From Akkermansia sp. (lineage in GTDB: Bacteria > Verrucomicrobiota > Verrucomicrobiia > Verrucomicrobiales > Akkermansiaceae), in assembly GCA_017546445.1 (NCBI GenBank), contig JAFYWX010000020.1:19973-83972 (forward strand): a stretch of DNA of 64,000 bases. The letters are read 5' to 3'. The stretch's first letter is position 1; every line of letters starts with the position of its first letter. The position numbers were made by a program, and so were the translations under genes. The notes under the pieces are model-generated. The model saw nothing but the letters and a program-made list of their open reading frames with translations, made no database searches and was not told the origin of the DNA. This document shows, piece after piece, positions 9,435 through 19,387 of the stretch.

Positions 9435-10118
9435 ATGTACATTCAGGACCAGTTGCAGGAGATTAAGGCGCATATTGCGGAGGCGGAGCAGCGGGCTGGG
9501 CGCAAGCCCGGCAGTGTGAAGCTGCTGGCGGTGAGCAAGACCTTCCCGGTGGAGGATATCATGCAGGCCTATGCAGATGGTCAGCGCCTTTTTGGTGAGA
9601 ACCGCCTGCAGGAGGCCATGAGCAAGATGCCGGAGATGCCGGCGGATTGTGAGTGGCACCTCATCGGCCCGCTGCAGCGCAATAAGGTGCGCAAGGCGCT
9701 GGAGCAGGGGTTCGGGCTGCTGCAGGCGGTGGATTCGCTGCGCCTGGCCGAGGCGGTTTCGCGCATTGCGGGTGAGCTGGGATGCACGGGCCGTATTCTG
9801 CTGGAGGTGAATGTGGATGGTGAGGAGAGTAAGCATGGCTTTACCCCGCAGGAGCTTCAGGAGCTCTGGCCGCAGCTGGTGGCCTTGCCGCACCTGGAAA
9901 TCCGCGGGTTGATGTGCATTCCTGCCCCTACAGAGGAGCCGGAGGGTGCCCGCCCGGCATTCCGCGCCCTGCGTGAGCTGGCTGAGGCGCTGCGCACGCG
10001 CGGGCCCCTTCCTCTGCCGGAGCTTTCCATGGGCATGAGCCATGATTACGCTGTGGCGGTAGAGGAGGGTGCCACCATTGTGCGCGTGGGTTCTGCCATT
10101 TTCGGCAGGCGTGGGTAA
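9435..10118 (+). CDS. YggS/PLPBP family pyridoxal-phosphate homeostasis protein
   Basis: The 227-residue protein starts MYIQDQLQEIKAHIAEAEQ. KLLAVSKTFPVEDI contains the lysine that binds pyridoxal phosphate; it is followed by LFGENRLQEA, WHLIGPLQRNK, LLEVNVDGEESKHGF, IRGLMCIPAP and LSMGMSHDYAVAVEEGATIVRVGSAIFG, all diagnostic of the YggS/PROSC family. It is a single-domain alanine-racemase-like barrel without known enzyme activity that controls free vitamin B6. The frame stays open far upstream, over 1.8 kb antisense to recA and sprT, but the ATG at 9435 fits the family N-terminus and the promoter. Confidence 0.95.
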   Translation: MYIQDQLQEIKAHIAEAEQRAGRKPGSVKLLAVSKTFPVEDIMQAYADGQRLFGENRLQEAMSKMPEMPADCEWHLIGPLQRNKVRKALEQGFGLLQAVDSLRLAEAVSRIAGELGCTGRILLEVNVDGEESKHGFTPQELQELWPQLVALPHLEIRGLMCIPAPTEEPEGARPAFRALRELAEALRTRGPLPLPELSMGMSHDYAVAVEEGATIVRVGSAIFGRRG

Positions 10119-10127
10119 GGGTGGGCA

Positions 10128-10718
10128 TCAGAACCGCCACTCAAACCCGGTGGAGATGATATGCTGCCCCAGGGTGGAGCCGGCCCGCTCGCGCGCGTAG
10201 GTGCGTGCAAAATCATAGCCCAGGTGGTAATAGGTGCGCTCGCTGCATTGGATTTTGAGCCCGCCACCCGCGGCAAAGGTGAACCCGTGGCATGATTCGG
10301 AGACGCGGTGGGTGGCGCTGCGTTCCTTGTAATGTCCCAGGGCCCAGCCGGCCTTGCCGCCCAGGAAGAGGAAGAAGTTGTCCGTTAGTCCGATATTCAG
10401 CGTGTAGCCCAGCGTAAGGGGAATGGTGCACAGTTTGCGGCGGATGTGGTGGCGGTGTTCTGTTCCCCACTGTGGCCCCACGCAGGTGCCGAACTGGTGG
10501 CGTATCGGGGAATCGCCGTTGTTGTAGAGCTCCAGCCCGGTGCGGAACCCTGCAGTGTCGATGGTGTGCCCGGAGCCTATGGCGTACAGGGCATCCACCC
10601 GCCAGGTGGGTTGCCAGTCGTAGGGGGTGAGGGCGCCGCCCGCCGGTTGGGGCAGGTAATATGGGGCTGCACCGGCGCTGCAACAGAGGGTGGTCAGGTA
10701 TATGAGGGCTTTTTTCAT
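10128..10718 (-). CDS. small outer-membrane beta-barrel protein
   Basis: This 196-residue protein has a signal peptide (MKKALIYLTTLCCSAGA) and alternating hydrophobic strands separated by polar turns. It ends in the aromatic residue of HIISTGFEWRF, the classic C-terminal strand recognised by the BAM complex. Glycine-rich stretches (FLFLGGKAGWALGHY, FTFAAGGGLKIQ) resemble eight-stranded OmpA/OmpW-like barrels. I chose the ATG at 10718 because GAGGAG lies a few bases upstream. No specific function can be assigned. It converges with the yggS gene, with only nine bases between them. Confidence 0.7.
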   Translation of the reverse strand: MKKALIYLTTLCCSAGAAPYYLPQPAGGALTPYDWQPTWRVDALYAIGSGHTIDTAGFRTGLELYNNGDSPIRHQFGTCVGPQWGTEHRHHIRRKLCTIPLTLGYTLNIGLTDNFFLFLGGKAGWALGHYKERSATHRVSESCHGFTFAAGGGLKIQCSERTYYHLGYDFARTYARERAGSTLGQHIISTGFEWRF

Positions 10719-10814
10719 GGCAGCTCCTCTATACCATGCCTCCCTCCAGACAAGCAAGAGGTTAGAACTAACTGTTGTACAGCAAGGGCAGACAAGCCTC
10801 CACCTCGCCATAAT

Positions 10815-10891
10815 TAATCCCTAATCCCTAATCCTTAATCCTTAATCCTTAGTCCTTAATCCTTAGTCCTTAGTCCTTAGTTCCCAATCCC
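10815..10891. repeat. eleven tandem heptamers, TAATCCN family
   Basis: Eleven consecutive 7-bp units follow the pattern TAATCCC/TAATCCT/TAGTCCT, degenerating at the right end (TAGTTCC, CAATCCC). They fill the gap between the OMP gene and queE. Other heptamer arrays (ATTGACN) occur in the purine operon. Confidence 0.9.
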
Positions 10892-10895
10892 TCCC

Positions 10896-11561
10896 TCAGA
10901 CTCCCTTCTTATCATCCCAGAGGGAGAGGTGAAGGCGGTCGCCCAGGCGCACGCCGTGCTTCAGGCACATGTCGACCACTGCCGGGCGGGCGGCCTCCAG
11001 GCCGACGCGGGTGGTGGCGCAGGGCATCAGGATGATGCGCTGGCGCGGAAGTCCCAGCGCCTCGATGGCGGGCCAGTCGGCCTCGCTCTGTACCACAAAT
11101 TTGAACCAGGCGTGGGGCAGGGTGGCGAAAAAGGCGAGGGTGTCGGCCGGCAGGGTCAGCTTATCCTCATTGCCGGAGTGCTGGAGCTTGGGGGAAACAT
11201 TCCACTGGTTGATGCGTGCTGCCAGCTCCGGGGCGGGGAGTATAGTGCCGTTGGTTTCCACCTCGATGTGCATCCCGGCAGGCAGCAGGGTAAGCAGCTC
11301 TGCCAGAGCGTCCTGCTGCAGCAGCGGTTCCCCGCCGGTTATGACAAGAGAATCGCAGCGGTGCGCCGCAATCATTTCTGCAATTTCTGCGGGGGAATGA
11401 GAAATGCCATTTCGCCATGAGTGCTTGGTATCACACCACTTACAGGTCAGGTTGCAGCCTGCCAGCCGCAGAAAGACGGCAGGGGTGCCGCAGCGGGTGC
11501 CCTCCCCTTGCAGGGAGTAAAATATCTCAGGGGCAGAATTCAGGCGTGCAATGCTAAGCAT
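10896..11561 (-). CDS. queE: 7-carboxy-7-deazaguanine synthase, radical SAM
   Basis: At 221 residues it starts with the QueE-typical FYSLQGEGTRCGTPAVFLRLAGC and has the radical-SAM cysteines CNLTCKWC at 36, 40 and 43. VITGGEPLLQ and VETNGT are the SAM-binding strands of this family. It converts 6-carboxytetrahydropterin to 7-carboxy-7-deazaguanine in the queuosine/preQ0 pathway. No other queuosine genes are visible nearby. It is divergent from the phosphatase gene, with 23 bases between the starts. Confidence 0.95.
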   Translation of the reverse strand: MLSIARLNSAPEIFYSLQGEGTRCGTPAVFLRLAGCNLTCKWCDTKHSWRNGISHSPAEIAEMIAAHRCDSLVITGGEPLLQQDALAELLTLLPAGMHIEVETNGTILPAPELAARINQWNVSPKLQHSGNEDKLTLPADTLAFFATLPHAWFKFVVQSEADWPAIEALGLPRQRIILMPCATTRVGLEAARPAVVDMCLKHGVRLGDRLHLSLWDDKKGV

Positions 11562-11584
11562 AATATGGTAGTCTACAAAGTGAC

Positions 11585-12118
11585 ATGGATGTAAATACCA
11601 GAATTGGTGAGGATGGTCAACCGGAATCTGCCACGCAGAGTTTCCGTGTGCTTTTTGTGTGCCTGGGGAATATCTGCCGCTCCGTGGCGGCGGAAATGAC
11701 CTTTAACGCCGCGGTGCAGGCTGCCGGGCTGGCGGATCATGTGGAGGCAGATTCCTGCGGAACAGCCAATTATCACGTGGGCCAGAAACCGGATGCCCGC
11801 ATGCTGGCAGCTCTGGAACGCGCCGGTTTTGCATACAATGGGCACCGCGGGCGCCAGTTCTCCCGCCGGGATTTTACGGATTTTGATTTGATTGTGCCGC
11901 AGGATAACAGCAACTACGAGGACGTGATTCAGCTGGCTTCCACCCCGGAGGAAATGGCCAAGGTGGTGCCGATGAGTGCCTGGTTTGCTGATGATTGCCC
12001 GGTGCACGAGGTGCCGGACCCCTACTATGGTGGCACGCGTGATTTTGATGATGTGGTGTCTCTGCTGGCCGGGGCTACCCGCCAGCTGGCTGCAGATATT
12101 GCCCGTGCTGAGTCGTAA
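11585..12118 (+). CDS. low-molecular-weight protein tyrosine phosphatase
   Basis: The 177-residue protein has the signature VLFVCLGNICRS (catalytic Cys26, Arg32; C-x5-R) near the N-terminus and VPDPYYGG with the general-acid Asp toward the C-terminus. Both are diagnostic of LMW phosphatases (Wzb/YwlE/ArsC-like fold). It acts in the cytoplasm on phosphotyrosine or phosphoarginine; the substrate is unknown. A roughly 20-residue polar N-terminal extension precedes the domain. It may be co-transcribed with the lipoprotein gene 22 bases downstream. Confidence 0.92.
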   Translation: MDVNTRIGEDGQPESATQSFRVLFVCLGNICRSVAAEMTFNAAVQAAGLADHVEADSCGTANYHVGQKPDARMLAALERAGFAYNGHRGRQFSRRDFTDFDLIVPQDNSNYEDVIQLASTPEEMAKVVPMSAWFADDCPVHEVPDPYYGGTRDFDDVVSLLAGATRQLAADIARAES

Positions 12119-12140
12119 TAAACTATACCCCCATACGGAT

Positions 12141-12587
12141 ATGAAGAAGTTGATAGCTGCTGTTGTGCTTACTTTCTGTGCGGCAGTTTCTTCCTGCCAC
12201 ACCATTGGCTCGGTAAGTACCGAGGCTGTGCAGGAGATGCTGGAGTCTCCCAGGCTGGCCGTCACGCCGTTCCAGCCTGTCTGGCTGGATGCCGATGGCC
12301 GCAATGTATGGCCGCTTACGGAGACGGACCGCCAGGCGGTGTGTGCTATTCTGCGCGCCGGTTCCGGGCGCGATGTGCCGGAGCTTGCGTATCAGACAGA
12401 TGATGAGCACGCCCCTCTGGTGCAGAATCGTTTCTATATCTATGCCACCAATGGCCAGTGCCTGGCCGCCACGGTGCTTAACGACCGCGTGGTGATGCAC
12501 GATGTGGTGCTGCCGGCGGAGCAGGAGCAGGCGCTCTACCGGATTCTGCGTCCGTATCTCAAAAAGGTATTTACGGGGCTGTCGTGA
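12141..12587 (+). CDS. small lipoprotein, function unknown
   Basis: The 148-residue protein starts MKKLIAAVVLTFCAAVSSC, a lipoprotein signal with a lipobox ending at Cys19. The mature part has no domain I recognise and is a compact alpha/beta sequence with two cysteines. The upstream GTG/ATG alternatives would place the signal inside the protein, so the ATG at 12141 is preferred. Its stop overlaps the GTG start of the next lipoprotein gene, so the two are coupled. Confidence 0.75.
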   Translation: MKKLIAAVVLTFCAAVSSCHTIGSVSTEAVQEMLESPRLAVTPFQPVWLDADGRNVWPLTETDRQAVCAILRAGSGRDVPELAYQTDDEHAPLVQNRFYIYATNGQCLAATVLNDRVVMHDVVLPAEQEQALYRILRPYLKKVFTGLS

Positions 12588-13363
12588 AACGCTTCGTGCT
12601 GTGCAGCTTGTGTGCCGCTGTGCTGCTGGGTTCCTGCAGCCAGCCGCAGTTTGCCGAGGGTATTGAGCCCACGCCGCTTACAGGTGTAGTGGGGCGGCGC
12701 AGGCAGCTGCCGCTTCCGGCAGAAAAGGCCGATGTGGCGGTCATCTTCGTGGGCGGTTTTACAGAGCAGGTGCTGCTGCATTTTCGTGAGGTGTATGAGA
12801 AAACCCCGCTGCTCCCCTGCAAGGGCCGCCAGCTGCGCGCCTACTATGCCTGGGATAGCGGCACCGGCAATCTGCTGTTTCACAGTACCTGGAAGCTGCA
12901 GCGCGATTTGCGGGCGTTCCTGGCGCTGAATCCCCAGGCAGATGTGGTGCTGCTGGGACATAGCTATGGCGGCTCGGCTATCATGGATGCGCTGCGGCAT
13001 ATTGAGGATGTGCCTCATACGGGTAAGGTGCTGGTGGCCACCATTGACCCCGTGAGCCGCCGGGAGCGCTCCAAACCTCGCGAGCGTGCCGCGGTGGTGG
13101 ATTACTGGGTGAATTCCTATTGCGACCCATACCGCAATGTGCGCGATGTGGCGGCCTGGATGGGCGGCCCCTGGGGTGCATGCCCGCAGGCGGATGCCAA
13201 TGTGGCCTATTCCGGCCGGGAGCGCGATGCCAAGGGCCGGCGCTATGCGCATGTGCACCCGGAACCTATGTTTATGGAACCCCCGGCAGATGGGGGGAAA
13301 TCCCCCTGGCAGTTGCTGCTGGGGGCATGTGAACGGCTGAATATCGGTGCGAAAGATGAGTAA
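12584..13363 (+). CDS. alpha/beta-hydrolase-like lipoprotein
   Basis: The 259-residue protein starts at a GTG that overlaps the previous stop. A lipoprotein signal (VLCSLCAAVLLGSC) is followed by an alpha/beta hydrolase core: VAVIFVGGFTEQ as first strand and oxyanion loop, and VVLLGHSYGGSAIMDAL with the nucleophile serine in GHSYGG. A conserved Asp (TIDPVSR) and a late His are candidate triad members. The substrate is unknown. The fold and lipid anchor place it at the membrane surface. The third gene of the cluster starts inside its last codons. Confidence 0.75.
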   Translation: MKRFVLCSLCAAVLLGSCSQPQFAEGIEPTPLTGVVGRRRQLPLPAEKADVAVIFVGGFTEQVLLHFREVYEKTPLLPCKGRQLRAYYAWDSGTGNLLFHSTWKLQRDLRAFLALNPQADVVLLGHSYGGSAIMDALRHIEDVPHTGKVLVATIDPVSRRERSKPRERAAVVDYWVNSYCDPYRNVRDVAAWMGGPWGACPQADANVAYSGRERDAKGRRYAHVHPEPMFMEPPADGGKSPWQLLLGACERLNIGAKDE

Positions 13364-13904
13364 GACCCCCTGGGAGGAATTGGAGACAGCCTGTGCAGCG
13401 CTGCAGGAACTGCGCCCGGCAGTGCACGGCCAGGTGCACGAGGGGGCCCATATCCTCGGCGTGCTGGAGCTGGGCGAGGGCTCTGTGGTGCTGCCCGGCA
13501 CAGTGATTGAGGGCCATGTGCGCATTGGGCGCAACTGCCGTATCGGCCCGAATGCCTATCTGCGCGGCGAAACCAGCATTGGTGATAACTGCGTTATCGG
13601 CAATGCGGTGGAGGTGAAGAGCAGCCTGCTGGGTAACAAGGTTTTTGTGTCGCACCTCTCCTATATCGGTGATTCCATCATTCGCGATGATGTGAACGTG
13701 GGCGGCGGGTGCATCTTCTCCAATTTCCGGCACGATGCCGGGGAAATCCGCATGCCCTGGCAGGGGAATCTGCTCCCCACCGGCCGTAATAAACTCGGCT
13801 GTCTGGTGGGGGAACACTGCCGCATCGGCTGCAAGTGCGTTATCCTGCCGGGCCGCGTGCTGCCGCCTGGCACCTGGACTACCCCCGGCAGCGTGGTGCG
13901 CTGA
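13356..13904 (+). CDS. left-handed beta-helix (hexapeptide repeat) acyltransferase-like protein
   Basis: Hexapeptide repeats run through most of the 182-residue protein (AHILGVLELGEGSVVLPGT, IGRNCRIGPNAYL, IGDNCVIGNAVEVK, IRDDVNVGGGC, IGCKCVILPG). It resembles the C-terminal acetyltransferase half of GlmU or glucose-1-phosphate thymidylyltransferase-associated LbH proteins, but no nucleotidyltransferase domain precedes it. Members bind acyl-CoA as trimers. The ATG at 13356 overlaps the end of the previous gene; a GTG at 13347 is also possible. Confidence 0.8.
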   Translation: MSKTPWEELETACAALQELRPAVHGQVHEGAHILGVLELGEGSVVLPGTVIEGHVRIGRNCRIGPNAYLRGETSIGDNCVIGNAVEVKSSLLGNKVFVSHLSYIGDSIIRDDVNVGGGCIFSNFRHDAGEIRMPWQGNLLPTGRNKLGCLVGEHCRIGCKCVILPGRVLPPGTWTTPGSVVR

Positions 13905-14099
13905 GCCCGCGGAGTCGTAATTGTTGAAAATTCTGCTGTTTGCGCCAGAATCCGGAATTTTTTTCTGTACATTGAATGGAAAAAACGCTATCATCGCGGC
14001 GCGGGGCTTTGCGCTCGCGCGGTATGCGCGCGCCTTCGTCTCGCCGTATCACCACCGAAAAAAAAGTATCTGAACCTCTCCTAATCATTCGCATAGAAC

Positions 14100-17000
14100 A
14101 TGAAACTGCATCTCCCCAAGCAACTGTTCACCGCGCTTCTCTCTGCCATTGTTCTGGCTACTCCCACTGCAGTCACCCTTGGCTCCGCTGCCTGGGCGTT
14201 TACTGGACCGTCTGATACGTACGCATCAGGAAGTCTGACCGATACGGATACATCAACTGCGAATGTTATCGAATTGACTCCGTCTGAGGATACCGTATAC
14301 GATTTGACGAGTACCACCAAGAAGACTTTTCAAATTTCTGCGAAAGATTATGATATTAAATTGGTTGGCAGAACTTCAACCAATGATGGCGAAAATTATC
14401 TGAACAATACTGCGGCATCTACGCTCTGGGTCGCGGGGGGGGAGTTTTCAGATTGATGCTGCTAGTGATCTTTCCGGTGCTGGTGATATACATGTTGGTG
14501 GTGGTCAGCTTCAGTTTGTTGCATCAATGGAGCTGGAAAATACCCTGACTCTTGGGGCTACATCTGTGAATACTGGCTATCCTTCATTGAATGTAGCATT
14601 GCGAATTGGTGTCTGGAATCAGGCTGGTGCAAATGTCAAATTGACCGGAGATATTGCTGTTGCAGAGAATAGTACTATTGGTTTTCAAAATGGAGCATTG
14701 CTCACACTGGGAAATCTTTCTGGTTCTGGCGATATCACGCTTTCCCGTTATGATGGGAGTAATAGCACGTTGACATTGAAAGGGGCGTCCAGTGGGTATA
14801 CAGGTGCGTTGAATACTTCTACCAGCGGAGTTGGCATCTTGCTCGGTGCCGCCAGTACTACATTAGGTGGTATAACGGGTTCATCTGCACTCGGTTTGGC
14901 AGAAGGAGTTTCCGCAAGCAGTCTGACGCTGAATGTTACGGGGAATAGAGAATTGTCATATTCTGGGAACATTGGGAGTGAGGCTTCTTCCGGTATCAGT
15001 CTGGTAAAGAGCGGAACTGGCACCCAGACCTTGAGTGGCAATGTATACATAAGTGACCTTGCTATTAACGGAGGTCGTTTGAACCTGGCCGGCACAGGTG
15101 TGTCTATTAATGGCGTAATCTCTAATTCAGGTCACTTAGGTATTTCCACGACTAATGCCACCAAAAATGGTTTCTTGCTGGTTTCCGCAACTGGCGACGG
15201 TGATATCACGCTGAGTGCAGATGCCATTGTAACACAAGGGGCTGAATCGCAGTCGACTGGCAATCTGACAATTCAGGGAGGCGCTACACTGGCTATTGCT
15301 ACTGAAGGCCTGGACCACAATACAATCAAGACCCAGAAGTATGATTTAAGCAGCTTCTCTTCTGTTACCTTAGATGATGCTACTATTAAATACGTAGGCA
15401 GTACGACTGAATTACGGAATGTAACAGTTGCCGCCGGCGGTGCATCACTGCTCTTCAAGGATATGGGGGGGAAGGTAGACGATATCCTTGGAGATAATGC
15501 TAATTGGTCGTGGTATAAACTGAATGGCACCACTACCTTGAATGGTGATTTGGCCATCTCTAAATTTACCAGTGGGGATGCATGGAAATACGCCGTAGAT
15601 ATTGACAAGCTTACAGGAAGCGGAGCGCTGAATGTTACCAGCGGCAGCGAGCACGGCTATGTGCGAGTGAACGATGTGGCTGGGTATACGGGTGCCATTA
15701 CTGTGACCAAATCCGGAGGGCCTGCTGCAGTAGCCTTGCGTAATCTGAGCGGCGAATTGGGAATCAGCGGTATTACGTTGGTAAGCGGAGCAGAAATATA
15801 CATGGATGTTGCCGGGAATGCATCCGCCCAATATAGCGGTTCTCTTTCTGGTTCCGGCGCTCTTAAAGTGAGTGGAGGTGCTCTTACTATTTCCAGCTCA
15901 AATGGTAGTGCGTACACTGGTGTAACCGAGGTTGCTGAAAATGCAACACTGACTATCAAGAATCCTAAGTCTCTTGGCAGCTGGAATGGTATGACCGCCA
16001 GCGATGTGCTGGGGCGAGTAACAGGATCTGGTACGCTGATTATTGATTTTGCAAACAACGATACGAAGGTTTCTGCAAAGGGGGCCGGCAACAGCTCTTC
16101 ACTCGGCGGCTTTACTGGTATCGTTGATATTAGAAAGGGGCAGCTTTATGTTGGCAATAATCCGAATGAAAGCTCAGGAGCTGATGGTGATTTTGGTGCA
16201 TCCAGGGTCATTATCCGTGATGGAGCCCAATTCTGGACCCACTCGTCTAATGCTACCCTCAGTTCTGCCATTGATTTGCTGAGTGGCGCTACGCTGGGCA
16301 ATAAGGATAAGCATAAGGAATATACGGGAAATATACGATTTAATGTGGTAGACCCGTACGCAGAGTCCGTTACTTACAATTCAAACGGTAGTGTAACACT
16401 GGAGCAGGGATGGCGAAAGGATTTGGTGTATTCCGGTAGGCTTGAAGGCGCAGGTACAGTCCTGATGAAGGCAGCCTCGCTGGAAGAGGGTACTGGAACA
16501 TTTAAGTTAACCAATAATGAAAATACGTTCTCGGGGCTCTATAAGGTGGTCGATTCCACTTCCTGGGCAAATGCCAATCGAATCGCAAAACTGGTTCTGG
16601 GAGGAGAAACTGTTGCTCAGTATGCGGATGTTGAATTGGCTGGTTCTATGACCATTTCTCAATTGGTGCTGAATCAGAGCTCAACCATTAAGGGGTTATA
16701 CGGTTCCGATGCTGATAATATTGTAACTGTAGAAGGTAATACCGCGTCAATTCTGACCGTGAGCAGGGGTAATTTCGGCGGCAAGCTTCAGGATGGCAGC
16801 TCTGCTACATTGGGCTTGATGAAAACCGGAGAGGAAAAACTCACGCTGAGTGGTGCCAATATTTCCTACACAGGGCTTACAACCCTGGCCGGTGGTGAGC
16901 TTGAAATTGCTGGAAGCGGCGCACTGAGAGGTGGCCTGCTGGTAACCGGAACAGATGTGAAGCTGACTCAGAGCGGGGAAAATGGTATCCTGGGGCTGGC

Positions 17001-19179
17001 AGGTGATATCACCATTAACGAGAACTCCAGCGTTGAATTCGCAGGCAATATCGCCATTGGTAGCACCATCAGCAACAACGGTACTCTTACACTGAACGGG
17101 CAGATTTCCATTACTGGTGTATTGACGAATTTTGAACAATGCAGCAACGCCAAGGTGTCCTATGTCCAGGCAGATGGTTCCATCAGCTCGGGTGACAATG
17201 GGTTCATGAAGGCGGATGGCGGTTATTGGCTGACCAGTGTATCCAGCACCGGTACTACGAATCTGGATATTACCGAGGGCGTGACCATTGTAAAACACGA
17301 TCAGGGTGGGGAATATTATCTGTATAAGGACGACGGTGGTGACGGCGAAACAAATACGGGCAACTACTATTTCCTGGTAGATTCCCAGACCGGTACTATT
17401 TTCTACGTCAGAAATAACGATGCAGCCACGGGTAATGTTGAGGTGAATGCCGCGGCTGCAGGACGCGCCACTGGCTATGAGCTTGGCGCAGGCACTACCA
17501 TGAATCTTGCGACGGGGGCCTCGACAGGCTCCAATGTAACTATCACTGCGCTTGGTGCCAGCACGATTAACCTTGCTCAGGGTTCTACCTTGAATACTTT
17601 TGCAAAGGCGGGATCTGGTTCTATTACTCTTACCGGCGAAGGTACGTATCAGGTTGTGAATGATTTGTGGCAAAAAGACAAGATCAATGAAGGCAACCTC
17701 TTGCCGAGCGGTGTGACTCTGGCTGTGTATAACGCTGCGCAGAAACAAAGCGACTGGACAGGTACAATCAAGATTTCTAATTCCCATGTCATGGGTATTG
17801 ACTTTGATAATCTGGGTAATCCGCTTTCGAAAGTTCTCCTCAATGGCCTCAGTACCTGGATGCACACAAGCCACAAGAATATCAATACCAATCTGATACT
17901 TGAAAATTACAGCGCTGACCGTTCTGCGTTCATTGTTGCTGATAGCAGTGATGGAAATGAATATATCTTTAATGGTTCCATCGAAGGCAGCGGTGATTTT
18001 GAGGTGGCCACTCGTGCAAATTCATTGTCTAAATATACCTTTAACGGGGATACAGCTGCGTGGAGGGGTGGGATTATTGTTAGTTCATCGTACAACAGCG
18101 ATGTTGTTTACCCGAATAATGTACGAAACAACACCCCCACTGTGGAGCTTAATTTGAACGGCTCGACTATTTTTTCCGCCACGGAAAATGACGGTATCAC
18201 CCACAATCGTAGCGGTGAGGTGAATGTCAACATCGGCAGAGGTGCAACGGCTGAGGCAGATGTAACCATGAATGGCGCTATTGCCAATAATGGTGGCGGT
18301 ACTCTTAATGTGACGGTGCAGGGCAATACGGACTTTAATAGGGATGTAACGGCTACTAAGTTGACGGTGAACAGTGGGAAGACCGCCGCCATCAATTCAA
18401 CGTTGACTGCTGGCTCGGTGGTGATTGCCGATGCTGCAACCATCAACGGCAAGGATGGCCAGAAGGTCTCCATGACCAAGGCTGAGATGAGCAGCACGGG
18501 TATCTCCGGTGCTGCTACGGACGGCACCAAGGGCAGCATGTCGAACGCCGATGTGCAGATTGCCCAGCTGGCTGCTGATGCTTCCTTCACTATTGCCGAC
18601 ATGACGCTGACGAATACCACTATCACCGCTGCAACGGTGGATACCAAGGTGGATTTGAGCAACGTGAGCGTGGGTGCCGACAGCCTGGTAACGCTTGCCA
18701 AGGGTGCTTTCACTGTGCAAGACCAGGCCAATGTGGGCAGGGGTGGCAGCGCATGCGATTTCTCCACCTCTTCCTACAGTGGATTTACGCTGGGTGCAGC
18801 TGGTGATGCCAGCATTACGCTGAACCTGGGAGATCTGAGTCAGGTAACCGCCATGGGCCCGGGTGTGTATGATATCACCATTCTGCTGGATGGTTTCCAG
18901 ATGGTGGATGGCAGTGCCAGCGTTCTCTTTGCTTCTGACAGTTGGCTGGGCAAGCTGCTGGCCCAGAGCAACAATGCCAATGTGGAAATCAGCATCAGCA
19001 AGGTTGCAGCAGGTGAAGCTGCAGTGGCCGGCGGTGGCGCTTCCACCGGCGTGAGCTACAGCACGGGTAGCGTGGGTACCATCATCACCATCAATGGCCT
19101 GAATGTGCCGGAGCCGACCACAAGCACGCTGAGCCTGCTGGCTCTGGCCGGCCTCTGCGCCCGCCGCCGCAGGAAGTAA
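14100..19179 (+). pseudogene. giant autotransporter-type surface protein with PEP-CTERM-like tail, frameshifted in a G8 tract
   Basis: The N-terminus has a signal peptide (MKLHLPKQLFTALLSAIVL...). The frame stops at 14456 (TGA), yet the same protein continues in another frame: reading across the G8 run at 14435-14442 with one G fewer gives ...VAGGSFQIDAASDLSGAGDI... straight into the long frame to 19179. The repaired gene has 1693 codons. The body is built of repeats typical of autotransporter-associated beta-strand proteins (LSGSGDITL, LTLSGANISYTGLTTL...AGGELEIAG). The C-terminus reads VPEPTTSTLSLLALAGLCARRRRK: a VPEP motif, a hydrophobic stretch and a basic end, as in PEP-CTERM sorting signals cut by an exosortase-type enzyme. 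It may be a phase-variable gene in the OFF state rather than a dead gene; a sequencing error in the homopolymer is also possible. Confidence 0.85.
14435..14442 (+). repeat. G8 homopolymer at the frameshift
   Basis: Eight consecutive G follow GTCGC. With 7 or 10 G the two parts of the surface-protein gene join in frame; with 8 the frame ends 14 bases later. Confidence 0.9.
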
Positions 19180-19210
19180 GCCGCACGAGCGGTTTCCCGC
19201 CTGATTTCAG

Positions 19211-19238
19211 GGCCTGGCACGCTAGAGCGTGCCAGGCC
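19211..19238 (+). terminator. perfect 13-bp hairpin after the surface-protein gene
   Basis: The two 13-base arms (19211-19223 and 19226-19238) are perfectly complementary with a two-base spacer. There is no U run, so it could be a 3' mRNA-stabilising hairpin rather than an intrinsic terminator. Confidence 0.5.
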
Positions 19239-19300
19239 TGCAGCGCAGTATGCGCATTCGGTGAATTGCAGTATGGCAGGGTCGCAAAGTCATCGGAGCA

Positions 19301-19348
19301 CGGGACTTTAGTCCCGAAAACATAACCGATGAGGGACTAAAGTCCCTC
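19301..19348. repeat. paired GGGACT-type palindromes
   Basis: CGGGACTTTAGTCCCG (19301-19316) and GAGGGACTAAAGTCCCTC (19331-19348) are two self-complementary 16-18-base palindromes of one family. CATCGG at 19291 can pair with CCGATG at 19326. The same 16-base palindrome occurs in a CRISPR spacer at 39142-39157. Confidence 0.8.
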
Positions 19349-19387
19349 CGCTTCGACAAAAACAGCAGTCATTCAAATCGTCATTTA

